Source of the DNA: JAJZGK01 sp035538795
Lineage (GTDB): Bacteria; Pseudomonadota; Alphaproteobacteria; Rhodospirillales; Magnetospirillaceae
Assembly: GCA_035538795.1 (NCBI GenBank)
Contig: DATLJS010000069.1
Location: 124,001 to 188,000 of the forward strand
Direction: 5' to 3'
Length of the DNA: 64,000 nucleotides
Shown: piece by piece, positions 40,730 through 52,623 of the stretch
Numbering within the stretch: position 1 is the stretch's first letter
How the letters are laid out: the number at the start of each line of letters is the position of its first letter
Program-made: the position numbers and the translations under genes
The notes under the pieces: generated by a model
The model's input: the letters and a program-made list of their open reading frames with translations, nothing else
Told to the model about the DNA's origin: nothing
Databases searched by the model: none

Positions 40730-41881
40730 ATGACACCGCTCGCCGCATATCGCGCCGCCCTTGCCGACGGCTCCATCCGACCGGATGTGGCCCAGGCTAT
40801 GGCGGTGGAGAAATTCGAAAGCCTGCATAAGGCGCTTTCCTCTTATAAGCCCCAACAGGGCGAAAGCGGCTGGTTGGCCCGTTTCGGCATCGGTCAGAAA
40901 ATGCCGGTCACGCTGCAATGGCAAGCCGGGGACTGCGTCAATTCCGCGCCTAAGCAGGGGCTGTATATTTACGGTGACGTCGGGCGCGGCAAGTCCATGC
41001 TGATGGACCTGTTCTTCGCGGCGGCGCCGGTGGATGCCAAGCTGCGGGTGCATTTCCACGAATTCATGCGCGACGTCCATGCCTCGATCCATCGCTGGCG
41101 TCAGGACAAAAGCCGCAAGGAGTCCGACCCGATCCCGCCGCTGGCGCGCGAAATTGCACGCAAATCCTGGCTGCTTTGCTTCGACGAACTACAGGTCAGC
41201 GATATCGGCGACGCCATGATCCTGGGCCGACTGTTCGATCAATTGTTCAGTCTCGGGGTGGTGGTGGTGACGACTTCCAACCGTCATCCCGACGACCTTT
41301 ACAAAGACGGCCTTCAGCGAGAACGTTTTCTCCCCTTCATCGCCGAGATCAAAAGTCGCCTCGATGTGCTGGAACTGAATTCCGAGCGTGATTACCGCCT
41401 GGGCCGGAAAAGAGGGATGCGGGTCTATCACAGCCCGCTTTGTCCGGAATCCGATGCCGAACTGGTGCGGTGTTTCGGCAGGCTGACCGGCGGCGTGCCG
41501 GCGGCCGAGGATGAGATTCACGTCAACGGCCGCATCTGGACGGTGCCGAAAGCCGCCGACGGCGTGGCCTGGTTTCATTTCGACGATCTGTGCCGCAAGG
41601 CGCTGGGGGCGTCGGACTATCTGGAACTGGCGACTCTCTATCATACGGTCATCGTTTCCGGAGTGCCGACCCTGTCTCCAGCGAATCGCGATGCAGCCAA
41701 GCGTTTCGTCACGTTGATCGACGCTCTCTACGAGCACAAAGTGACCTTCGTCTGTTCGGCGGAAGCGCCGCCGCAAACCCTCTATCCATCGGGCGACGGA
41801 GCGTTCGAGTTCCAGCGCACCGTGAGTCGGCTGATGGAAATGCAATCGGCTGAATATCTGGGGCGCGAACATCTGACCTGA
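40730..41881 (+). CDS. zapE: Cell division protein ZapE (AFG1-type ATPase)
   Basis: ZapE is a P-loop ATPase that associates with the Z-ring in E. coli; its AFG1/LACE1 relatives act in mitochondria. The 383 residues contain Walker A GDVGRGKS (82-89), the FHEFMRDVHASIHRWR segment, Walker B with LCFDELQVSDIGDAMIL, and the sensor TTSNRHPDDLYKDGLQRERFLP. An alphaproteobacterial zapE upstream of mdh-sucCD is a common arrangement. A 302-bp gap with regulatory features follows. Confidence 0.94.
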   Translation: MTPLAAYRAALADGSIRPDVAQAMAVEKFESLHKALSSYKPQQGESGWLARFGIGQKMPVTLQWQAGDCVNSAPKQGLYIYGDVGRGKSMLMDLFFAAAPVDAKLRVHFHEFMRDVHASIHRWRQDKSRKESDPIPPLAREIARKSWLLCFDELQVSDIGDAMILGRLFDQLFSLGVVVVTTSNRHPDDLYKDGLQRERFLPFIAEIKSRLDVLELNSERDYRLGRKRGMRVYHSPLCPESDAELVRCFGRLTGGVPAAEDEIHVNGRIWTVPKAADGVAWFHFDDLCRKALGASDYLELATLYHTVIVSGVPTLSPANRDAAKRFVTLIDALYEHKVTFVCSAEAPPQTLYPSGDGAFEFQRTVSRLMEMQSAEYLGREHLT

Positions 41882-42183
41882 CGCCTGCGCGACCCTGTCA
41901 GCCTATGGATTGGTCGGCAACCTGGCCTAAAGAGTAGTGGCAACCTACCCCGGGTAGGTATTCATTAGCGGAGTCAAAGCGTTAGCGGAAACGGCGTGCG
42001 AAAGAACCGTTAAGTACAGGGGAAATAACCGAATTTTTCGCAGGTTGGAGGGGGCTCAGGCAGCCCATTCCCCTTGCCCTGCAGCGGAAATCGCGCTACC
42101 AAAAGCCGCCCATTGGTTCATGCTGCGGCTAAACACGGCAGCAGTCTGTTCGACCCACCAAACCGTCCGAGAGGCAAATTCCC
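41882..42183 (+). other. 302-bp regulatory gap upstream of mdh
   Basis: No open frame with support. It holds a 17-bp perfect palindrome (41943-41959), direct repeats of TTAGCGGA at 41965-41972 and 41982-41989 (17-bp spacing), and an AT-rich stretch around 42000-42040. It probably contains the promoter of the mdh-suc operon, though no convincing -35/-10 pair stands out. The last 20 bp give the mdh ribosome binding site (GAGAGG). Confidence 0.6.
41943..41959. promoter_or_regulatory. 17-bp perfect palindrome, candidate operator of the mdh-suc operon
   Basis: ACCTACCC-C-GGGTAGGT is perfectly symmetric around a single base. It lies 62 bp after zapE and 225 bp before mdh. The lack of a T-tract and the symmetry favour a binding site for a dimeric regulator over a terminator. 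Confidence 0.5.
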
Positions 42184-43140
42184 ATGGCACGCAAAAAAAT
42201 CGCTCTCGTTGGCGCCGGTAATATCGGCGGCACCCTGGCTCATCTGATCGGCCTGAAAGAGCTGGGCGACGTCGTCCTGTTCGACATCGCCGAAGGCATT
42301 CCGCAGGGCAAGGGCCTGGATATCGCCGAGTCCACTCCGGTCGAGGGCGTCAACGCCCGCTATGCCGGCGGCAACGACTACTCGGTCATCAAGGGTGCCG
42401 ACGTCGTGATCGTCACCGCCGGCGTGCCGCGCAAGCCCGGCATGAGCCGCGACGATCTGATCGGCATCAACACCAAGGTCATGACCCAGGTCGGCCACGG
42501 CATTCGCGACAACTGCCCGAACGCTTTCGTCATCGTCATCACCAACCCGCTGGACGTGATGGTGTGGGTGCTGCAGCAGGCTTCCGGCCTGCCGGCCAAC
42601 AAGGTCGTCGGCATGGCCGGCGTGCTGGACTCGGCCCGCTTCCGTCATTTCCTGGCTGAAGAATTCAACGTTTCGCCGGAAGACGTCACCGCCTTCGTGC
42701 TGGGCGGCCATGGCGACACCATGGTGCCGCTGCCCCGTTACTCCACCGTTGCCGGCATTCCGCTGCCGGATCTGGTGAAGATGGGCTGGACCACCCAGGA
42801 AAAGCTCGACCAGATCATTCAGCGCACCCGTGACGGCGGCGCCGAGATCGTCGGCCTGCTGAAGACCGGTTCGGCCTTCTACGCTCCGGCCGCTTCGGGC
42901 ATCGCCATGGCCGAGGCCTATCTGAAGGACAAGAAGCGCGTTCTGCCCGTCGCTTCCTTGGTCAAAGCCGGCCAGTATGGTCAGAAGGATGACATCTATG
43001 TCGGCGTGCCGGTCGTGATCGGCGAAGGCGGCGTGGAGCGTCTTGTCGAAATCGAACTGAATGCAGAAGAACAGGCCGCGTTTGACAAGTCGGCCGACGC
43101 CGTTCGTACGCTCGTCAAGATCGCCAAAGAACTGCTGTAA
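42184..43140 (+). CDS. mdh: Malate dehydrogenase
   Basis: Mdh interconverts malate and oxaloacetate with NAD. The 318-residue LDH-like type-III enzyme starts with the Rossmann ALVGAGNIGGTLAH, has the substrate Arg loop GVPRKPGMSRDDL, and the catalytic His in LGGHGDTMVPL (about 176). It heads mdh-sucC-sucD-sucA-sucB-lpd, the common alphaproteobacterial TCA operon. sucC follows 20 bp later. Confidence 0.97.
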   Translation: MARKKIALVGAGNIGGTLAHLIGLKELGDVVLFDIAEGIPQGKGLDIAESTPVEGVNARYAGGNDYSVIKGADVVIVTAGVPRKPGMSRDDLIGINTKVMTQVGHGIRDNCPNAFVIVITNPLDVMVWVLQQASGLPANKVVGMAGVLDSARFRHFLAEEFNVSPEDVTAFVLGGHGDTMVPLPRYSTVAGIPLPDLVKMGWTTQEKLDQIIQRTRDGGAEIVGLLKTGSAFYAPAASGIAMAEAYLKDKKRVLPVASLVKAGQYGQKDDIYVGVPVVIGEGGVERLVEIELNAEEQAAFDKSADAVRTLVKIAKELL

Positions 43141-43160
43141 AGCTCTGGGAGGCTTCACAC

Positions 43161-44357
43161 ATGAACATTCACGAATACCAAGCTAAAAAGCTGCTGTCGA
43201 AGTACGGCGTCGCTGTGCTTCGCGGCGGCGTCGCCTACACCCCGGCGGAAGCCGAACAGGTCGCCAAGGAACTGGGCGGCCCGGTGTGGGTGGTTAAGTC
43301 TCAGATCCATGCCGGCGGCCGCGGCAAGGGCAAGTTCAAGGGCAAGGAAAACGAAGGTGGCGGCGTGCGCGTCGTCAAGTCCGTCGACGATGTCCGCGAC
43401 AATGCCGCCGCCATGCTGGGCCAGGTTCTGGTTACCCACCAGACCGGCCCCTCGGGCAAGGAAGTCAAGCGCCTCTATATCGAGGAAGGCTGCGACATCA
43501 AGCGCGAGCTGTATCTGGGCATGCTGATCGACCGCGCCACCAGCTGCGTCACCATCATGGCCTCGACCGAGGGCGGCATGGAGATCGAAGAGGTTGCGGC
43601 CAAGCATCCCGAAAAGATTCTGAAGGTCGCCATCGACCCCGTGCAGGGTTTCCAGCAGTACCACGGTCGGCAGATCGCCTTCGGCCTGGGCCTGGAAGGC
43701 AAGCAGATCGGGACCGCCGTCAAGTTCATCGGCGCCCTGTACAAGGCGTTCATGGATCTGGACTGCTCCATCGTCGAGATCAACCCGCTGGTCGTGACCG
43801 GTGCCGGTGACATCCTGGCCCTGGACGCGAAGGTCAACTTCGACGACAACGCTCTCTTCCGTCACACCGATATCGAAGAGCTGCGCGACGAATCGGAAGA
43901 AGATCCGTCCGAGTTGGAAGCCGCCCGCCACGCTTTGAATTACATCAAGCTGGATGGTCAGATCGGCTGCATGGTCAATGGCGCCGGCCTGGCCATGGCC
44001 ACCATGGACATCATCAAGCTCTATGGCGCCGAGCCCGCCAACTTCCTCGACGTCGGCGGCGGCGCCACCAAGGAACGCGTCACCACCGCCTTCAAGCTGA
44101 TCCTGTCGGACCCGAATGTCGAAGGCATTCTGGTCAACATCTTCGGCGGCATCATGCGTTGCGACGTCATCGCCGAAGGCGTTGTCGCCGCCGCTCGTGA
44201 AGTCAGCCTGAACGTTCCGCTGGTGGTTCGCCTGGAAGGCACCAACGTGGAACTCGGCAAGAAGATCATGGCTCAGTCGGGCCTGCCCATTATCGCCGCC
44301 GACAACCTGGCGGACGCCGCCGAAAAGGTGGTCAAGGCCGTGAAGGAGGCTGCATAA
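43161..44357 (+). CDS. sucC: Succinyl-CoA synthetase beta subunit
   Basis: SucC binds nucleotide and, with SucD, makes succinyl-CoA or recovers ATP/GTP from it. The 398 residues contain the ATP-grasp domain with MNIHEYQAKKLL, SQIHAGGRGKG, and the C-terminal GIMRCDVIAEGV block facing SucD. It has a GGGAGG ribosome binding site and is followed by sucD after one base. Confidence 0.97.
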   Translation: MNIHEYQAKKLLSKYGVAVLRGGVAYTPAEAEQVAKELGGPVWVVKSQIHAGGRGKGKFKGKENEGGGVRVVKSVDDVRDNAAAMLGQVLVTHQTGPSGKEVKRLYIEEGCDIKRELYLGMLIDRATSCVTIMASTEGGMEIEEVAAKHPEKILKVAIDPVQGFQQYHGRQIAFGLGLEGKQIGTAVKFIGALYKAFMDLDCSIVEINPLVVTGAGDILALDAKVNFDDNALFRHTDIEELRDESEEDPSELEAARHALNYIKLDGQIGCMVNGAGLAMATMDIIKLYGAEPANFLDVGGGATKERVTTAFKLILSDPNVEGILVNIFGGIMRCDVIAEGVVAAAREVSLNVPLVVRLEGTNVELGKKIMAQSGLPIIAADNLADAAEKVVKAVKEAA

Positions 44358-44358
44358 C

Positions 44359-45234
44359 ATGGCCGTTCTCGTTAACAGCAACACCAAGGTCATCTGCCAG
44401 GGCTTCACCGGCGCGCAGGGCACCTTCCACTCCGAGCAGGCCATTGCCTATGGCACCAAGATGGTCGGCGGCGTGACCCCCGGCAAGGGCGGTACCAAGC
44501 ATCTCGACCTGCCGGTGTTCAACACCGTCGCCGAGGCCAAGCATGTGACCGGCTGCAACGCCAGCGTGATCTATGTCCCGCCGCCGTTCGCCGCCGACGC
44601 CATCCTGGAGGCCATCGACGCCGAGATCGAGCTGGCCGTCTGTATCACCGAAGGCATTCCGGTGGCTGACATGCTGGCCGTCAAGCGCGCCCTGCAGGGC
44701 TCTAAGACCCGCCTCATCGGTCCGAATTGCCCGGGTGTCATCACCCCCGGCGAGTGCAAGATCGGCATCATGCCCGGTCACATTCACCAGCGCGGCAAGA
44801 TCGGCATCGTTTCCCGTTCGGGCACCCTGACCTATGAAGCCGTCGCGCAGACCACCGCCGCCGGCCTGGGTCAGACCACCTGCATCGGCATCGGCGGCGA
44901 TCCCATCAACGGCACCAACTTCGTGGACAGCCTGGAAATGTTCCTGGCCGATCCGGAGACCCAGGCGATCATCATGATCGGCGAGATCGGCGGCGATGCC
45001 GAGGTGCAGGGCGCCGAACTGCTGAGGTCCTCGAAGGTGAAGAAGCCGACCGTCGGTTTCATCGCCGGCCGCACCGCTCCTCCGGGCCGCCGCATGGGTC
45101 ATGCCGGCGCGGTGATCTCGGGCGGCAACGACACCGCCGACTTCAAGATCGAAGCCATGCGTTCGGCCGGCATCGCCGTTGCCGACAGCCCGGCTTCGCT
45201 CGGTACCACGATGTTGAAGCTGCTGAACGGTTGA
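44359..45234 (+). CDS. sucD: Succinyl-CoA synthetase alpha subunit
   Basis: The 291-residue CoA-binding subunit carries the phospho-His of the enzyme, His248 in MGHAGAVISGG, and the CoA loop GFTGAQGTFHSEQAI. It starts one base after sucC. A 120-bp gap with three tandem hairpins separates it from sucA, which is the only structured break inside this operon besides the one before lpd. Confidence 0.97.
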   Translation: MAVLVNSNTKVICQGFTGAQGTFHSEQAIAYGTKMVGGVTPGKGGTKHLDLPVFNTVAEAKHVTGCNASVIYVPPPFAADAILEAIDAEIELAVCITEGIPVADMLAVKRALQGSKTRLIGPNCPGVITPGECKIGIMPGHIHQRGKIGIVSRSGTLTYEAVAQTTAAGLGQTTCIGIGGDPINGTNFVDSLEMFLADPETQAIIMIGEIGGDAEVQGAELLRSSKVKKPTVGFIAGRTAPPGRRMGHAGAVISGGNDTADFKIEAMRSAGIAVADSPASLGTTMLKLLNG

Positions 45235-45267
45235 TCGGCGGCTGAGAGTACCAATTTAACAACGACA

Positions 45268-45344
45268 TCCGCCGTCAGGCGGAGCAACATCAGGCCGTTC
45301 GCTTGAACGGCAACTAGGGAGAGGGCGCGGCGAGAGCCGCGCCC
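45268..45344 (+). promoter_or_regulatory. Three tandem perfect hairpins between sucD and sucA
   Basis: Hairpin 1: TCCGCC / GGCGGA with GTCA loop (45268-45283). Hairpin 2: GCCGTTC / GAACGGC with GCTT loop (45294-45311). Hairpin 3: GGGCGCGGC / GCCGCGCCC with a GAGA (GNRA) loop (45323-45344), 10 bp before the sucA ATG. A Shine-Dalgarno-like GGGAGAGG lies at 45317-45324, on the 5' side of hairpin 3, so folding could bring it near the start codon or block it. None has a T-tract. Likely RNA-level control of the sucCD/sucAB ratio. Confidence 0.6.
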
Positions 45345-45354
45345 ACCGCATCGG

Positions 45355-48297
<2,943 letters not shown>

Positions 48298-48318
48298 GGC
48301 GAGGCGAGGGAACACCCC

Positions 48319-49509
48319 ATGAGCACGAACATCGTGGTGCCCACTCTGGGCGAATCCGTGACCGAGGCGACCATCGCCAAGTGGTTCAAAAATGTCGGCG
48401 ACGCCGTTGCCGCCGATGAGCCGTTGGTCGAACTGGAAACCGACAAGGTCACCGTGGAAGTCCCGGCTCCGGCCGCCGGTACTTTGACCGACATCCTGGT
48501 CGCCGCCGGTGAAACCGTCGCCGTCGGCGCCATTCTCGGCGTTCTGGGCGCCGCCGGGGCCGCTCCGGCCAAGGCCAAGCCCGCCGCCGCCGCTCCGGCG
48601 GCTGCCCCTGTTGCCGCTCCGGCTCCCGCCGCCGCTTCGGCTGCCGGTCATCCGGCTCCGTCGGCCGCCAAGCTGATCGCCGACAACAATCTGAACGCCG
48701 CCGCCATTGCCGGTTCGGGCAAGGATGGACGTATCACCAAGGGTGACGTTCTGGGCGCCCTGGCCGCTCCGGCCGCCGCCGCTCCCGCGGCCCCGCGCGC
48801 CGAAGACCCGCGAGAGCAGCGCGTCAAGCTGACCCGCCTGCGCAAGACGATCGCTAACCGTCTGAAGGAAGCGCAGAATACCGCCGCCATGCTGACCACT
48901 TTCAACGAAGTGGACATGACGGCCCTGAACAGCCTGCGCGCCCAGTACAAGGACGCTTTTGAAAAGAAGCACGGCACCAAGCTGGGCTTCATGTCCTTCT
49001 TCGTGAAGGCCTGCGTCACCGCTCTGAAGGAATGGCCGGCGGTCAACGCCGAATTCACTCCGGAAGAGATCATCTACAAGAACTTCTACGACATCGGCGT
49101 CGCCGTCGGCACGCCGAACGGTCTGGTGGTTCCCGTGGTGCGCGACGCCGACAAGCTGTCTTTCGCCGGTGTCGAATCGGCGATCGCCGGTTACGGCAAG
49201 AAGGCCCGCGACGGCAAGCTGACCATGGACGAGATGACCGGCGGCACCTTCACCATCTCCAACGGCGGTGTCTACGGTTCGCTGATGAGCACGCCGATCC
49301 TGAATGCGCCGCAGTCGGCCATTCTCGGCATGCACAAGACCATGCTGCGTCCGATGGTGATGCCCGACGGCAAGATCGAGGCCCGTCCAATGATGTATCT
49401 GGCGCTGTCCTATGATCACCGCATCATCGACGGCCGCGAGGCGGTGTCGTTCCTGGTGCGCGTCAAGGAATGCATCGAGGATCCGCAGCGCATCCTGTTG
49501 GACATGTAA
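48319..49509 (+). CDS. sucB: Dihydrolipoyl succinyltransferase E2 component
   Basis: The 396-residue E2 core of the oxoglutarate dehydrogenase complex. The single lipoyl domain has the lipoylated Lys43 in ETDKVTVEV, then an Ala/Pro-rich flexible linker (about 80-115), a peripheral-subunit-binding domain (about 118-150) and the catalytic domain with YDHRIIDGREAVSFL near the end containing the active-site His and Asp. Upstream is a GAGGCGAGG ribosome binding site. Confidence 0.97.
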   Translation: MSTNIVVPTLGESVTEATIAKWFKNVGDAVAADEPLVELETDKVTVEVPAPAAGTLTDILVAAGETVAVGAILGVLGAAGAAPAKAKPAAAAPAAAPVAAPAPAAASAAGHPAPSAAKLIADNNLNAAAIAGSGKDGRITKGDVLGALAAPAAAAPAAPRAEDPREQRVKLTRLRKTIANRLKEAQNTAAMLTTFNEVDMTALNSLRAQYKDAFEKKHGTKLGFMSFFVKACVTALKEWPAVNAEFTPEEIIYKNFYDIGVAVGTPNGLVVPVVRDADKLSFAGVESAIAGYGKKARDGKLTMDEMTGGTFTISNGGVYGSLMSTPILNAPQSAILGMHKTMLRPMVMPDGKIEARPMMYLALSYDHRIIDGREAVSFLVRVKECIEDPQRILLDM

Positions 49510-49517
49510 TCTGAAAC

Positions 49518-49552
49518 CGGCTCCTCCCCTTGCGGGAGGGGCCGATTTTCTC
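49518..49552 (+). terminator. Attenuator-like terminator between sucB and lpd
   Basis: CGGCTCCTCCC pairs with GGGAGGGGCCG (11 bp, one G-T pair) around CTTGC, then ATTTTCTCT. It lies 9 bp after sucB and 38 bp before lpd. As lpd is also used by other complexes, partial termination with separate lpd initiation is plausible. Confidence 0.6.
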
Positions 49553-49581
49553 TGTGCAATGAAGAAATTCGTGGGGCTTCC

Positions 49582-50991
49582 ATGAGCGAGAACACTTTTG
49601 ACGTCGTCGTCATCGGCGGCGGTCCCGGCGGTTACGTCGCCGCCATCCGCGCCTCTCAACTGGGCCTGAAGGTCGCCTGCGTCGAAAAGCGCGGCTCCCT
49701 GGGCGGCACCTGCCTGAACGTCGGCTGTATTCCCTCGAAGGCGTTGCTGACGTCCTCGCACCATTACCAGGAAGTCAGCCATCACTTCGCCGAGCACGGC
49801 ATCAAGGTCGGCAAGATCGAACTGGATTTGGCGGCCATGATGGCCCGCAAGGCCAAGGTGGTGGGCGACAATACCAAGGGTATCGAGTTCCTTTTCAAGA
49901 AGAACAAGGTCACCTATGTGATCGGCGCGGGCAAGATCGTTGCTCCCGGTCAAGTGGAGGCCACCGACAAGGACGGCAAGGTCACCAAGCTGACCGCCAA
50001 GAACATCGTCATCGCCACCGGCTCCGACGTCACGCCGCTGCCGGGCGTCGAAATCGACGAGAAGACCATCATTTCCTCGACCGGCGCTCTGGAGCTGTCG
50101 GCGGTGCCGAAGCATCTGGTGGTGATCGGCGCCGGCGTCATCGGCCTGGAACTGGGTTCGGTGTGGCGCCGCCTGGGCGCGGACGTCACCGTGGTCGAAT
50201 TCCTCGACCGCGCCCTGCCGCTGCATGACGGCGAAATTTCCAAGCAGATGCAGCGCATCCTGGAAAAGCAGGGACTGAAGTTCAAGCTGTCCACCAAGGT
50301 CACCGGCGCCAAGGTCGCCAAAGGTAACGCCACTCTGACCCTGGAACCCGCTGCCGGCGGCGCTGCGGAAGAGCTGAAGGCCGACGCCGTGCTGGTGGCC
50401 ATCGGCCGCCGTCCCTATACCGATGCCTTGGGCGCCAAGGAGGTTGGTGTCGGCATCGACAAGCGCGGTTTCATCGAGGTGGACAAGCACTTTCAGACCG
50501 CCGTCAAGGGTATCTTCGCCATCGGCGACGTCATCGGCGGCGCCATGCTGGCCCACAAGGCCGAGGAAGAAGGTGTCGCCCTGGCCGAGATTCTGGCCGG
50601 CCAGCATGGGCATGTGAACTACGACGCCATTCCCGGCGTGGTCTACACCTGGCCGGAAGTGGCCAATGTCGGCCAGACCGAGGAACAGCTGAAGGCTGCC
50701 GGCGTGGCTTACAAGGTCGGCAAGTTCCCCTTTACCGCCAACGGCCGTGCCCGCGCCATGGGCGACATCGACGGCTTCGTGAAGATTTTGGCCGATGCCA
50801 AGACCGACCGCGTGCTGGGAGCCCACATCATCGGGCCTTGTGCCGGCGACCTGATCGCCGAAGTGGTGCTGGGCATGGAGTTCGCGGCTGCCGCGGAAGA
50901 CATCGCCCGCACCTGCCACGCCCACCCGGCCCTGGGTGAGGCGGTCAAGGAAGCCTGCCTGGCGGTCGACGGACGGGCGCTGCATATTTGA
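49582..50991 (+). CDS. lpdA: Dihydrolipoyl dehydrogenase (E3)
   Basis: The 469-residue flavoprotein reoxidises dihydrolipoamide with NAD. The FAD-binding VVVIGGGPGGYVAAIRA, redox-active disulfide Cys44-Cys49 (GGTCLNVGCIPSK) and the C-terminal His-Glu pair in HAHPALGE-like CHAHPALGEAVKE are all present. It completes the oxoglutarate dehydrogenase complex but sits behind an attenuator-like hairpin. A strong terminator follows. Confidence 0.97.
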   Translation: MSENTFDVVVIGGGPGGYVAAIRASQLGLKVACVEKRGSLGGTCLNVGCIPSKALLTSSHHYQEVSHHFAEHGIKVGKIELDLAAMMARKAKVVGDNTKGIEFLFKKNKVTYVIGAGKIVAPGQVEATDKDGKVTKLTAKNIVIATGSDVTPLPGVEIDEKTIISSTGALELSAVPKHLVVIGAGVIGLELGSVWRRLGADVTVVEFLDRALPLHDGEISKQMQRILEKQGLKFKLSTKVTGAKVAKGNATLTLEPAAGGAAEELKADAVLVAIGRRPYTDALGAKEVGVGIDKRGFIEVDKHFQTAVKGIFAIGDVIGGAMLAHKAEEEGVALAEILAGQHGHVNYDAIPGVVYTWPEVANVGQTEEQLKAAGVAYKVGKFPFTANGRARAMGDIDGFVKILADAKTDRVLGAHIIGPCAGDLIAEVVLGMEFAAAAEDIARTCHAHPALGEAVKEACLAVDGRALHI

Positions 50992-51017
50992 TTTGCCGCC
51001 ACAGGCCGGAACGTAGG

Positions 51018-51050
51018 AAAGTGCGGCAGCGATGCCGCACTTTCTTTTTT
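51018..51050 (+). terminator. Terminator of the mdh-suc-lpd operon
   Basis: AAAGTGCGGCA and TGCCGCACTTT pair perfectly around GCGA, followed by a CTTTTTT tract, 27 bp after lpd. Confidence 0.93.
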
Positions 51051-51064
51051 GGGGATGGCCCGAC

Positions 51065-51673
51065 ATGACCACGCAATTTTTGCTGACCTGCCTGCTGGTG
51101 GTGGTTTCGCCGGGGACCGGCGTGCTGTTCACCATTTCGGCCGGCTTGTCGCAGGGAAAAAAGGCCAGTCAGGTTGCGGCGTTCGGCTGCACGCTGGGAA
51201 TCATCCCGCATCTGCTGGCGGCTATTTTCGGTGTGGCGGCCTTGCTGCACGCCAGCGCCCTGGCTTTCCAGACCCTGAAATATGCCGGCGTCGTTTATCT
51301 GCTGTATATGGCCTGGATGACCTTGCGGGACAAAAGCGCCTTTCAGCCGGACGAAACGCCGCGTCAGGACAAGGCCGCCGCCATCATCAGCCGCAGCATC
51401 CTGATTAATCTGCTGAATCCCAAGCTGTCGATTTTCTTTCTGGCCTTTCTGCCCCAGTTCATCGAGAACAACGATTCTCAGCCGATCCTGCACATGCTGG
51501 AACTCAGCGGCGTGTTCATGGTGATGAGCCAGGTGGTGTTCTCGATCTATGGCTGGTTCGCGGCTTCGGTGCGCGGCACCATCCACCGCCGTCCGGTGGT
51601 TCTGGCCTGGATGCGCCGCGGCTTCGCCAGCGCTTTCGCCCTGCTGGGCGTTCGGCTGGCTTTGACGGATTAA
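51065..51673 (+). CDS. LysE family transporter
   Basis: A 202-residue membrane protein with about six hydrophobic helices. LLVVVSPGTGVLFTISAGLSQGKKAS is the N-terminal LysE/RhtB signature and NLLNPKLSIFFLAFLPQF the central one. It is presumably an amino-acid or homoserine-lactone-type exporter; the substrate is unknown. ATG 51065 gives a membrane-typical N-terminus; the upstream in-frame part crosses the lpd terminator. It ends 4 bp before the convergent araC gene. Confidence 0.88.
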   Translation: MTTQFLLTCLLVVVSPGTGVLFTISAGLSQGKKASQVAAFGCTLGIIPHLLAAIFGVAALLHASALAFQTLKYAGVVYLLYMAWMTLRDKSAFQPDETPRQDKAAAIISRSILINLLNPKLSIFFLAFLPQFIENNDSQPILHMLELSGVFMVMSQVVFSIYGWFAASVRGTIHRRPVVLAWMRRGFASAFALLGVRLALTD

Positions 51674-51677
51674 AGAA

Positions 51678-52577
51678 TCATCGCAGCCGCATGACGTCCT
51701 GACGGGGCGGCGCCCCGTATAGACGGCTGTATTCCCGGCTGAATTGGGACGGGCTTTCATACCCGACCTGATGGCTGGCCGAAGCGGCGTCAAGCTGATG
51801 CACCAGCATCAAGCGCCGGGCTTCCTGAAGCCGCAACTGCTTCTGGTACTGAAGCGGGCTCATGGCGGTGATGGCCTTGAAGTGATGGTGCAGCGACGAA
51901 CTGCTCATGTTCACCCGCCGGGCCAGATCGTCGATGCGCAAGGGACTGGTGAAATTCTCGCGCAGCCAGTCGATGGCGCGGCTGATCTGATGGGGCTGGC
52001 TGTCGGTCATGGCGATGCGGCGCAGGCGATGGCCCTGGTCGCCGGTCAGCAGACGATAAAGAATCTCCCGCTCCACCAGGGGATAGAGCATGGGAATGTC
52101 TTGCGGGCTGTCCAGCAGGCGGATCAAGCGGATGACCGCGTCCTGCAGCGAGGCCGGCAGGGGAGTGACCGACATCCCGCGCTCGTGACTGTCGGGCCAA
52201 GTCGGTTCGGGCAGGGGCTCGCTCAGCAAAGAGGCCATCAGCGGGCGGTTGAGAACCATGCTCGTGGAAAGATAGGGCTCGTCCGGGCTGGCCTTGGTGA
52301 CGTTGCAGACTACCGGCAGATCGACCGCGTTCAGCAGGTAATTGCCGGGACCGTAATGATATGTCTCGTCGTTCAAGGTCGCCTGTTTGGCGCCCTGAAC
52401 CACCAGGATCAGGCTGGGAGGGAAGACGCAATATTGCGGCTCGGTCGGGGCCGTCTGGCGGAAAAAATGCAAGGTGGGAATGGCGGTGGTCAATGCGCCA
52501 TCCTTGCCGGTGAATCGTTCAATCAATCCGGCCAATTCGGCCTTGGTCTGTAACGGGGCTGCAGCACCTTTGTCCAT
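51678..52577 (-). CDS. AraC family transcriptional regulator
   Basis: A 299-residue regulator with an N-terminal AraC-type sensing domain (cupin-like, about 20-180) and a C-terminal double helix-turn-helix (about 195-295) containing INMSSSSLHHHF-like VNMSSSSLHHHFKAI and VGYESPSQFSREYSRLYG. It is divergent, over 183 bp, from a zinc alcohol dehydrogenase of the YahK type. This layout and its size recall E. coli YqhC, an aldehyde-responsive activator of the adjacent reductase gene, so regulation of that dehydrogenase is likely but inferred. Confidence 0.9.
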   Translation of the reverse strand: MDKGAAAPLQTKAELAGLIERFTGKDGALTTAIPTLHFFRQTAPTEPQYCVFPPSLILVVQGAKQATLNDETYHYGPGNYLLNAVDLPVVCNVTKASPDEPYLSTSMVLNRPLMASLLSEPLPEPTWPDSHERGMSVTPLPASLQDAVIRLIRLLDSPQDIPMLYPLVEREILYRLLTGDQGHRLRRIAMTDSQPHQISRAIDWLRENFTSPLRIDDLARRVNMSSSSLHHHFKAITAMSPLQYQKQLRLQEARRLMLVHQLDAASASHQVGYESPSQFSREYSRLYGAPPRQDVMRLR

Positions 52578-52623
52578 GACTTGTCATCATTTCCATTGAG
52601 AAGGGCAGGCGTAACTCTAGCCC

